Source: Ramlibacter sp.
GTDB taxonomy: Bacteria > Pseudomonadota > Gammaproteobacteria > Burkholderiales > Burkholderiaceae_C
Reading direction: 5' to 3'
Length of the DNA stretch: 6,480 nucleotides
NCBI GenBank assembly: GCA_023701085.1
Contig: JAMPXR010000150.1
Span: forward strand, 1-6,480
How positions within the stretch are numbered: the first letter of the stretch is position 1; each line of letters begins with the position of its first letter. Position numbers and translations under genes: made by a program. The notes below the pieces were generated by a model, which had not been told where the DNA came from, did not search any database, and worked only from the letters and a program-made list of their open reading frames with translations. Below, in pieces: positions 1-5,619 of this stretch.

Positions 1-1
1 C

Positions 2-292
2 ATCGTGGTGCAATGCCAGGACAGCCGCAGCCAGCACAGCAACCGCGATGTCGCCTGGAAGCGCCTGCGCTCGCGCCTGTACGACCACGAGATGCGCAAG
101 CGCATGGAGGAGCAGCAAAAGCTGGAGGACACCAAGACGGATGTCGGCTGGGGCCACCAGATCCGCAGCTACGTCCTGGACAACAGCCGCATCAAGGACT
201 TGCGCACGGGCGTCGAGATCTCCAACACGCAGAAGGTGCTGGACGGCGACCTGGACCCCTTCATCGAAGCTTCGCTGAAACAGGGCGTATGA
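2..292 (+). CDS. prfB: Peptide chain release factor 2 (RF2), C-terminal part, 5' end cut by window edge
   Basis: RF2 reads UGA and UAA stop codons in the ribosomal A site and triggers release of the finished protein in the cytoplasm. Only the last 96 codons are present, out of roughly 365 in the family. What is visible matches the conserved RF2 tail: [11 protein letters not shown] at the start, then [21 protein letters not shown], then [20 protein letters not shown] and a final [10 protein letters not shown]. The catalytic GGQ loop should lie about 20 residues upstream of the window start. The stop-codon recognition motif and the programmed frameshift site known in many prfB genes are also outside. 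The reading frame is open from base 2 and ends at TGA 290-292. pepN follows 41 bases later on the same strand with no visible terminator between them, so readthrough into pepN is possible. RF1 is the only serious alternative, and the IRSYVLD...RIKDLRTG tail favours RF2. Confidence 0.95.
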   Translation: MVVQCQDSRSQHSNRDVAWKRLRSRLYDHEMRKRMEEQQKLEDTKTDVGWGHQIRSYVLDNSRIKDLRTGVEISNTQKVLDGDLDPFIEASLKQGV

Positions 293-322
293 AGCCCCTG
301 CGCCGATGAATTCAACTTTCCT

Positions 323-328
323 GGAGAG
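323..328 (+). promoter_or_regulatory. Ribosome binding site of pepN
   Basis: The bases GGAGAG lie upstream of the ATG at 334, with 7 bases between GGAG and the start codon. This is a good Shine-Dalgarno match at normal spacing and supports 334 as the pepN start. Confidence 0.8.
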
Positions 329-333
329 CCTTT

Positions 334-2988
334 ATGCGTGAAGGACAGAACAACGTGATCTATCGCGCCGACTACAAGGCCCCGCCCTTCTGGATCGACA
401 CCGTCGAGCTGTGCTTCGATCTCGACCCGGCCAAGACGCGCGTGCTCAACAAGATGAGGTTGCGCCGCAATCCGGACGCGGCGCCGCAGCCGCTGCGCCT
501 GGACGGCGAGGAATTGAACCTCGCGCGGGTCCTGGTCAACGGCCAGGGCACGTCGTTCAAGCTGGAAGACAACCAGCTGGTGCTGGAAAACCTGCCCGAA
601 GGCCACGAGCCGTTCGAGCTGGAAATCTTCACCACCTGCGCGCCCGCCAGGAACACCAAGCTCATGGGCCTGTACGTGAGCAACGACTCGTTCTTCACCC
701 AGTGCGAGGCCGAGGGTTTCCGGCGCATCACCTATTTCCTGGACCGTCCCGACGTGATGGCCAGCTACACGGTGCTGCTGCGCGCAGACAAGCGCAAATA
801 CCCCGTGCTGCTGTGCAACGGCAACCTGGTGGACCAGGGCGACCTGGACGAAGGGCGTCACTACGCCAAGTGGGTCGATCCGTTCCGCAAGCCCAGCTAC
901 CTGTTCGCGCTGGTCGCCGGACAGCTGGTGGCGCGCGAACAGCGCATCGGCTCGCGCGCCGGCCGGGACCACCTGCTGCAGGTGTACGTGCGCCCGGGCG
1001 ACCTGGACAAGACCGAGCACGCCATGAATTCGCTGATGGCCTCGGTGGCCTGGGACGAGGCGCGTTTCGGCCTGTCGCTCGACCTGGAGCGCTTCATGAT
1101 CGTGGCCACCAGCGACTTCAACATGGGGGCGATGGAGAACAAGGGCCTGAACATCTTCAACACGAAGTACGTGCTGGCCAGCCAGGCCACCGCCACCGAC
1201 ACCGACTTCGGCAACATCGAAAGCGTGGTCGGCCACGAGTATTTCCACAACTGGACCGGCAACCGCGTCACCTGCCGCGACTGGTTCCAGCTGAGCCTGA
1301 AGGAAGGCCTCACGGTTTTTCGCGACCAGGAGTTCAGCCAGGACCTGGCCGGCTCGCCGTCGGCCCGCGCCGTCAAGCGCATCGAGGACGTGCGCGTGCT
1401 GCGCACCGCGCAGTTTCCCGAGGACGCCGGCCCGATGGCGCATCCGGTGCGGCCCGACCAGTACCTGGAGATCAACAACTTCTACACGGTCACGGTCTAC
1501 GAAAAAGGCGCCGAGGTCGTGCGCATGATGCAGACCCTGGTGGGCCGCGAAGGTTTCGCCAAGGGCCTGGCGCTTTACTTCCAGCGCCACGACGGCCATG
1601 CCGTCACCTGCGACGATTTCGCGCAAGCCATCGCCGATGCCAACCCCGGCTCGCAACTGGCGCAGCTGCTGCCCCAGTTCAAGCGCTGGTACAGCCAGGC
1701 CGGAACGCCGCGCGTGCGCGCCGCGGGCGCCTACGACGCAGCATCCGGCAGCTATCGACTGACCTTGTCGCAGAGCTGCCCGGCCACGCCCGGCCAGGCC
1801 GAGAAGGAGCCCTTCGTCATCCCGATCAGCCTGGGCCTGGTCGCGCGCGACGGCCGCGAACTGGCCGCGCGCATGCATGTGCTCACGCAGGCGAGCGAGA
1901 CCCTGGACTTCCCGGGGTTGCAGGCCGAACCGGTGCCGTCGCTGCTGCGCGGCTTCAGCGCCCCGGTGATCCTGGAGTTCGACTACAGCGAGGAGCAGCT
2001 GCTGACGCTGCTGGCGCACGATGGCGACCCCTTCAACCGCTGGGAAGCCGGGCAGCGGCTGTCGCTGGACCGGGCCCTGCGCTTCATCGCGCAGCCGCAG
2101 CTCACCGGGGGCGACCTCCGGCTCGACGACGCTTACCTGGATGCCATGCGCAGCGTGCTGCGGCATCCGCAGCTCGATGCCGCCTTCAAGGAACTGGTGC
2201 TCACATTGCCTTCCGAAACCTACATCGCCGAGCAGCTGCAGGTGGTCGACCCCCAACGCGTCCATGGGGTGCGCGAGGCGATGCGCGAGCAGATGGCGCA
2301 GGCGCTGTTCGACGACTGGGCCTGGGCCTACGACACCCACCGCGAGAATGGCGCCTACCGGCCCGATCCGGTCTCTTCGGGCCGCCGCGCCCTGGCCGGC
2401 CTGGCGCTGACGCACCTGTGCCTGGCGGCACGCCGCAGCCGCGATGCCGTCTGGCCGGGCAAGGCCTTCCAGCGCTTCAAGGACGCGGGCAACATGACGG
2501 ACCGCTTCAACGCCCTGTCCGCCCTGGTCAGCGCCGGCCACGAGCTGGCCGCCCCGGCGCTGCAGCGCTTCCACGCGCTGTTCGGCAACGAGCCCCTGGT
2601 GCTGGACAAGTGGTTCGCGCTGCAGGCCGGCGCGAGCGACCGCGGCGGCAACGTGCTGCCGGCCGTCAAGCAGCTGATGAACCACCCGGACTTCCACATC
2701 CGCAACCCCAACCGCGCGCGCAGCCTGATCTTCAGCTATTGCAGCGCGAACCCCGGCGCCTTCCACCGCGCCGACGCGGCGGGCTATGTGTTCTGGTCGG
2801 ATCGCGTGATCGAACTGGACGCGATCAACCCGCAGGTCGCGGCGCGGCTGGCGCGTGCCCTGGACCGGTGGACGAAGCTGGTCGAGCCGCTGCGCGGCGC
2901 CGCCCGCGAAGCGATCGCGCGCGTGGCGGCCCGGCCGGACCTGAGCAACGACGTGCGCGAAGTGGTGACGCGCGCCTTGAGCGACTGA
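334..2988 (+). CDS. pepN: Aminopeptidase N (M1 family zinc metallopeptidase)
   Basis: The enzyme removes N-terminal residues from peptides in the cytoplasm and helps finish intracellular protein breakdown. The protein has 884 residues, against 870 for E. coli PepN, and aligns over its whole length. The N-terminal beta domain is about 1-197 and carries the QCEAEGFR motif, with Q123 and E125. The catalytic domain is about 198-452. It has the GAMEN exopeptidase motif at 265-269 (E268 should bind the free amino group), preceded by M264. Zinc site HEYFH at 301-305 and the distal ligand E324 in LSLKEGLT follow, so H301, H305 and E324 bind zinc and E302 is the general base. Y389 in VYEKGAE matches the transition-state tyrosine. 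A short four-residue insertion relative to E. coli sits between zinc site and tyrosine (SQDLAGSPSARAV). RWYSQAGTP at about 451-459 leads into the Ig-like domain, and the helical-repeat C-terminal domain runs to the end. No signal peptide is seen. The start is supported by GGAG 7 bases upstream and by N-terminal alignment. All catalytic residues are present. Confidence 0.98.
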   Translation: MREGQNNVIYRADYKAPPFWIDTVELCFDLDPAKTRVLNKMRLRRNPDAAPQPLRLDGEELNLARVLVNGQGTSFKLEDNQLVLENLPEGHEPFELEIFTTCAPARNTKLMGLYVSNDSFFTQCEAEGFRRITYFLDRPDVMASYTVLLRADKRKYPVLLCNGNLVDQGDLDEGRHYAKWVDPFRKPSYLFALVAGQLVAREQRIGSRAGRDHLLQVYVRPGDLDKTEHAMNSLMASVAWDEARFGLSLDLERFMIVATSDFNMGAMENKGLNIFNTKYVLASQATATDTDFGNIESVVGHEYFHNWTGNRVTCRDWFQLSLKEGLTVFRDQEFSQDLAGSPSARAVKRIEDVRVLRTAQFPEDAGPMAHPVRPDQYLEINNFYTVTVYEKGAEVVRMMQTLVGREGFAKGLALYFQRHDGHAVTCDDFAQAIADANPGSQLAQLLPQFKRWYSQAGTPRVRAAGAYDAASGSYRLTLSQSCPATPGQAEKEPFVIPISLGLVARDGRELAARMHVLTQASETLDFPGLQAEPVPSLLRGFSAPVILEFDYSEEQLLTLLAHDGDPFNRWEAGQRLSLDRALRFIAQPQLTGGDLRLDDAYLDAMRSVLRHPQLDAAFKELVLTLPSETYIAEQLQVVDPQRVHGVREAMREQMAQALFDDWAWAYDTHRENGAYRPDPVSSGRRALAGLALTHLCLAARRSRDAVWPGKAFQRFKDAGNMTDRFNALSALVSAGHELAAPALQRFHALFGNEPLVLDKWFALQAGASDRGGNVLPAVKQLMNHPDFHIRNPNRARSLIFSYCSANPGAFHRADAAGYVFWSDRVIELDAINPQVAARLARALDRWTKLVEPLRGAAREAIARVAARPDLSNDVREVVTRALSD

Positions 2989-3034
2989 GCGCCCCGCGGC
3001 GCCCGCAGATCAACCCTACCCAAAAAAGAGCAAC

Positions 3035-4294
3035 ATGGCCCGGAAGAAGAACGCTTTCTACGCGCAATCGGGCGGCGTCACCGCCGTCATCAACGCATCG
3101 GCTTGCGGCGTGATCGAAACCGCGCGCGCGCAATCGGACCGGATCGGCAAGGTCTACGCCGGCCGCAACGGCATCATCGGCGCGCTCACCGAGGACCTGA
3201 TCGACACCGGCAGGGAATCGGACGCCACCATCGCCCTGCTGCGCTCCACGCCCGCCGGCGCTTTCGGCTCGGCCCGCTTCAAGCTCAAGTCGCTGGAGGC
3301 GAACAAGCGCGAATACGAGCGCCTGATCGAGGTGTTCAAGGCGCACAACATCGGCTACTTCTTCTACAACGGCGGCGGCGACTCGGCCGACACCTGCTAC
3401 AAGGTCAGCCAGCTGTCGCAGGCGATGGGCTACCCGATCCAGGCCATCCACGTGCCCAAGACCGTGGACAACGACCTGCCGATCACCGACTGCTGCCCCG
3501 GCTTCGGGTCGGTGGCCAAGTACGTGGCCGTCTCCGCCCTGGAAGCGTCCTTCGACGTGCGTTCGATGGCCAAGACTTCGACCAAAGTGTTCGTGCTGGA
3601 AGTCATGGGCCGTCACGCAGGCTGGATCGCGGCGGCTGGCGGCCTGGTGCAAGACCATGGCATCCCGGTCGTGGTGCTGTTCCCCGAGATCGAGTTCGAC
3701 GAGGCCAGGTTCCTGGCGAGGGTGGACGAACTGGTGAAGGCCCATGGCTACTGCACCGTCGTCGTGTCCGAGGGCTGCCACTACCCTGACGGCAGGTTCC
3801 TGGCCGAACAGGGCACGCGCGACGCCTTCGGCCATGCGCAGCTGGGCGGCGCGGCGCCCGTGGTGGCCGACATGATCAAGCGCGCGCACGGCCACAAGTT
3901 CCACTGGGCCGTCGCCGATTACCTGCAGCGCGCCGCGCGCCACATCGCCTCCAAGACCGACGTGAAGCAGGCCTACGAGCTTGGCAAGGCGGCCGTGCAG
4001 CTCGCGCTCAAGGGGCACAACGCCGTGATGCCCACCATAGAGCGCGTCAGCGACAGCCCCTACAAATACAAGATCGGCACAGCGCCGCTGTCCGAAGTGG
4101 CCAACGTGGAGAAATTCATGCCGCGCGACTTCATCACCGAAGACGGATTCGGCATCACCCCGGCCTGCAGGCGCTACCTGCTGCCCCTGATCCAGGGCGA
4201 GGACTATCCGAAGTACCAGGACGGGATGCCGGTTTACGCGACGCTGAAGAACGTGGCGGTGGCTAAAAAGCTGCCGGCGTTCGAGCTGAAATAG
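3035..4294 (+). CDS. pfp: Pyrophosphate-dependent 6-phosphofructokinase (PPi--fructose-6-phosphate 1-phosphotransferase)
   Basis: The predicted reaction is reversible phosphorylation of fructose 6-phosphate to fructose 1,6-bisphosphate with pyrophosphate as donor, in the cytoplasm, serving glycolysis or gluconeogenesis. The 419-residue protein is a single phosphofructokinase domain. Visible motifs are QSGGVTAVIN at 11-20 (phosphoryl-donor loop), GGGDS at 113-117, PKTVDND at 141-147 (catalytic D145 and D147), MGRHAGW at 191-197 and SEG at 245-247 (E246 for sugar binding). ATP enzymes have GGDGS and PGTIDND. Here D116 and K142 replace the two glycines, which are the known determinants of pyrophosphate use. 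The sequence resembles the PPi-PFK type described from methanotrophs such as Methylococcus, as far as I can recall. The 46-base gap after pepN allows co-transcription. The ribosome site is weak (AAGAG ending 4 bases before ATG), but MARKKNAFYAQSGG fits the family N-terminus. An ATP-dependent enzyme is unlikely. Confidence 0.93.
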   Translation: MARKKNAFYAQSGGVTAVINASACGVIETARAQSDRIGKVYAGRNGIIGALTEDLIDTGRESDATIALLRSTPAGAFGSARFKLKSLEANKREYERLIEVFKAHNIGYFFYNGGGDSADTCYKVSQLSQAMGYPIQAIHVPKTVDNDLPITDCCPGFGSVAKYVAVSALEASFDVRSMAKTSTKVFVLEVMGRHAGWIAAAGGLVQDHGIPVVVLFPEIEFDEARFLARVDELVKAHGYCTVVVSEGCHYPDGRFLAEQGTRDAFGHAQLGGAAPVVADMIKRAHGHKFHWAVADYLQRAARHIASKTDVKQAYELGKAAVQLALKGHNAVMPTIERVSDSPYKYKIGTAPLSEVANVEKFMPRDFITEDGFGITPACRRYLLPLIQGEDYPKYQDGMPVYATLKNVAVAKKLPAFELK

Positions 4295-4295
4295 C

Positions 4296-4330
4296 CGGGC
4301 TCCGCCGTCGCCGGACGGCGGTCCAGCCCG
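4296..4330 (+). terminator. GC-rich hairpin after the phosphofructokinase gene, probable terminator
   Basis: The stem starts one base after the TAG stop codon. The inner stem is CCGCCGTC (4302-4309) with GACGGCGG (4314-4321), closing a four-base loop GCCG. The outer stem is CGGGCT (4296-4301) with AGCCCG (4325-4330). A three-base bulge TCC on the 3' side separates the two stems. All 14 pairs are Watson-Crick. There is no T-run after it, so it may need Rho, or act mainly as a 3'-end stabiliser. Its 3' arm overlaps the likely -35 region of the tRNA promoter. Confidence 0.6.
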
Positions 4331-4340
4331 ACGTTATAAT
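4312..4340 (+). promoter_or_regulatory. Sigma-70 type promoter of the tRNA-Thr gene
   Basis: A perfect -10 box TATAAT is at 4335-4340, 11 bases before the first base of the tRNA. With an exact 17-base spacer the -35 would be CGGACG at 4312-4317, which shares only the central GAC with TTGACA. The stretch right after the -10 is GC-rich (TGCCGGT), as in stringently controlled stable-RNA promoters. The -10 is convincing in such GC-rich DNA; the -35 is a guess. Confidence 0.72.
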
Positions 4341-4351
4341 TGCCGGTTCCA

Positions 4352-4427
4352 GCCGGTGTAGCTCAGTCGGTAGAGCAGCTCATTCGTAATGAGAAGGTCG
4401 GGTGTTCGATTCATCTCTCCGGCACCA
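4352..4427 (+). tRNA. tRNA-Thr, anticodon CGT (reads ACG)
   Basis: The 76-base gene folds as a full cloverleaf with an encoded CCA end (4425-4427). The acceptor arm is GCCGGTG (4352-4358) with CTCCGGC (4417-4423) and discriminator A. The D arm begins at GCTC and contains the invariant GG and TAGAGC. The anticodon stem CTCA/TGAG encloses the loop TTCGTAA with CGT at 4385-4387. The T arm carries TTCGATT (4405-4411). Position for position it resembles E. coli tRNA-Thr(CGU), including the unpaired G27 and A43. The acceptor pair 6-67 is T-T, so that stem has one mismatch. Two G-T pairs occur in the T stem. This isoacceptor usually supplements the tRNA-Thr(UGU), which can also read ACG by wobble. 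Confidence 0.95.
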
Positions 4428-4438
4428 GTAAACAAAGG

Positions 4439-4473
4439 AAAGCCTGCTATCGAATCGGTAGCAGGCTTTTTTT
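4439..4473 (+). terminator. Intrinsic terminator of tRNA-Thr, possibly shared with the convergent operon
   Basis: AAAGCCTGCTA (4439-4449) pairs perfectly with TAGCAGGCTTT (4459-4469), giving an 11-bp stem with a nine-base loop. The T-run at 4467-4473 has seven T. It begins 12 bases after the tRNA, so the primary transcript has a short 3' trailer. On the minus strand the same stem is followed by CCTTTGTTTAC, a weaker T-rich tail. It could therefore also stop the minus-strand operon, whose last stop codon is 16 bases to the right. Confidence 0.92.
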
Positions 4474-4488
4474 GCGTGCGACGCGCCA

Positions 4489-4968
4489 CTACGCCGCGTC
4501 GCCCTCGCCCGCCCCCAACTCGATTGAGTCGAATCCGGCGTGGTGCATGAATTCGCGCAGGATGACCAGCGCCGCCGCTTCCGTGGGGTCAAGCCGCAGC
4601 TCGCCGCTCCAGAAGCCGCGCTGCGCGGCGTCGGCGAGCTGGCCGAACAGCGCTTCGATGGCGTCCAGCGAAACGCTCTGCACGGCATCGGACCCCGCGG
4701 CGCGAAGCGCCACTTGGCGTGTCAGCGGGTCGTCCGCGCGCAGCACGGAGTCGGGCGGCAGCAAGCGCGCGAGCGGCATCACGGCGTCCTCGGTCACTTC
4801 GATCGCTTCCTCGAGATCGACCGGCCGGGGTGGATCGCGCCGGAACAGTCGCACGAGGTGTGAGGAGCCGATCGGCAGGGGCAGCTTTCGCCCTGCGTCG
4901 GCCGCGATGATGCCGACGTGGCCCGCGCCCGCACCCAGCTCGAGCTGCACGATGCCTCGGTTTGCCAT
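4489..4968 (-). CDS. Uncharacterised 159-residue acidic protein, last gene of the dioxygenase/esterase operon
   Basis: I do not recognise the family. The protein has no signal peptide, no membrane segment and no cysteine, so it is probably cytoplasmic. Residues 1-45 are glycine-rich and look beta-strand-forming (VQLELGAGAG at 7-16, then KLPLPIGSSHLVRLF to 42). Residues 50-115 look mainly helical and acidic (DLEEAIEVTEDAVMPLARLL at 51-70). The end has a further helix, PTEAAALVILREFMHHAGF, at 128-146, with paired histidines 142-143. Evidence that it is real: it fills the space with the same G/C codon bias as its neighbours, starts 18 bases after the esterase stop, and has GAGG (bases 4974-4977) 5 bases before the ATG. 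The ATG is the first start after an in-frame stop, which is the esterase TGA itself. Co-translation suggests a role linked to the dioxygenase or esterase, but no function can be assigned. Confidence 0.75.
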   Translation of the reverse strand: MANRGIVQLELGAGAGHVGIIAADAGRKLPLPIGSSHLVRLFRRDPPRPVDLEEAIEVTEDAVMPLARLLPPDSVLRADDPLTRQVALRAAGSDAVQSVSLDAIEALFGQLADAAQRGFWSGELRLDPTEAAALVILREFMHHAGFDSIELGAGEGDAA

Positions 4969-4973
4969 GCTTG

Positions 4974-4977
4974 CCTC
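4974..4977 (-). promoter_or_regulatory. Ribosome binding site of the uncharacterised third operon gene
   Basis: GAGG on the minus strand, 5 bases before the ATG at 4968-4966, inside the 18-base gap after the esterase stop codon. It supports translation of the unknown gene from this ATG. Confidence 0.65.
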
Positions 4978-4986
4978 GGAATCCGA

Positions 4987-5619
4987 TCAACCCTGGGCAG
5001 CGCCCACGTAGTCGAGCACGAGTTGCGCGGCGCGCGCGTCGATGCCATGCCCCAGGCCAGGCAGCAGATCGATCGTGACCTGCGCGCCCAACTCGCGCAG
5101 CTGCACCGCGGCCTGGCTGCTGTGCGCCGCCGGAACGACGCCGTCCTGGTCGCCGTGGATCAGGTGGAAGCGAACGCCGGGTGCGGCGCGGCGCACGGGC
5201 GTGGCGAAACGCCCGGCGATGGACACCACGCGGCGCGCCGGCGCCGCTTCGACCTGGGTCGATTCCAGCGACATGATGGCGCCCTGCGAGAAGCCGACCA
5301 GCGTGGTCGCGCCCGGGTCCGCACCGGCCTCTTTCTGCCAATCGCTGACGGCGGCGATGAACGCCGGCATCGCTTGCGCGATGCGCTCGGGGCGGTTGGC
5401 CTCGGTCACGCCCTGCACGGAGAACCACTGGCGCCCGCTGCCGAACCCGGAGGGAAACGGCGCCTCGACGCTCACCACCATGGCGCGGGGGCGGGCCGCG
5501 GCGAGGAGCCGCGCCAGCGGAACCAGATCCGCGGCCGAGGCGCCCACCCCGTGGAACAGCAGCACCAGCATGGCCGGCGCGGCCGGCCTGGCGACGACGA
5601 TGGAATTCGAAGGCGTCAC
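4987..5619 (-). CDS. ypfH: YpfH-like esterase (phospholipase/carboxylesterase family, alpha/beta hydrolase)
   Basis: A cytoplasmic serine hydrolase that cleaves carboxylic esters; the natural substrate is unknown. The 210-residue chain is one alpha/beta-hydrolase domain. LLFHGVG at 20-26 gives the oxyanion-hole loop, GRQWFSVQGVTEANR at 62-76 is characteristic of the YpfH subgroup, and GFSQG at 109-113 holds the nucleophile S111. LIHGDQDGVVP at 153-163 holds the acid, most likely D159, and GLGHGID at 188-194 holds H191. All three catalytic residues are present. E. coli YpfH has the same motifs and carries a C-terminal tail missing here. Translation starts at GTG (5619-5617), which overlaps the TGA of the upstream dioxygenase gene as GTGA, with AAGGAG 7 bases ahead. 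This points to coupled translation. The gene name is by similarity to YpfH; a generic carboxylesterase label would be equally fair. Confidence 0.92.
   Translation of the reverse strand: MTPSNSIVVARPAAPAMLVLLFHGVGASAADLVPLARLLAAARPRAMVVSVEAPFPSGFGSGRQWFSVQGVTEANRPERIAQAMPAFIAAVSDWQKEAGADPGATTLVGFSQGAIMSLESTQVEAAPARRVVSIAGRFATPVRRAAPGVRFHLIHGDQDGVVPAAHSSQAAVQLRELGAQVTIDLLPGLGHGIDARAAQLVLDYVGAAQG

Noticed and set aside
289..309. Six-codon frame starting within the prfB stop (ATGA), between prfB and pepN, as a possible leader peptide
   Set aside because: It has no ribosome site of its own, no attenuator-like hairpin follows it, and a frame of this size is expected by chance.
169..2766. Open frame of 865 codons on the minus strand, antisense to prfB and pepN
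   Set aside because: It mirrors pepN codon by codon and is open because third positions of pepN are nearly all G or C. The translation is low in complexity, rich in Arg, Gln, Ala, Gly and Val, and shows no recognisable domain. pepN itself has complete catalytic motifs.
2989..3002. Small hairpin GCGCC-CCGC-GGCGC after pepN, as a terminator
   Set aside because: Only five pairs and no following T-run; common by chance in such GC-rich DNA.
411..3113. Open frame of 900 codons on the plus strand in another frame across pepN and the start of pfp
   Set aside because: It is rich in Arg, Gly, Pro and Ala, overlaps two well-identified genes and has no domain. It is a by-product of high GC.
2825..4018. 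Open frame of 397 codons on the minus strand opposite the phosphofructokinase gene
   Set aside because: A GC-rich shadow of a gene with full active-site motifs on the other strand.
4405..4427. 3' end of the tRNA as an attachment site for an integrated element
   Set aside because: No integrase gene and no second copy of the tRNA 3' end in the window; the sequence downstream is a terminator and an ordinary operon.
4340..5011. Open frame of 223 codons on the plus strand
   Set aside because: It runs through the tRNA gene and its terminator and then antisense to the third operon gene; the translation is Ser/Arg/Ala-rich with no domain.
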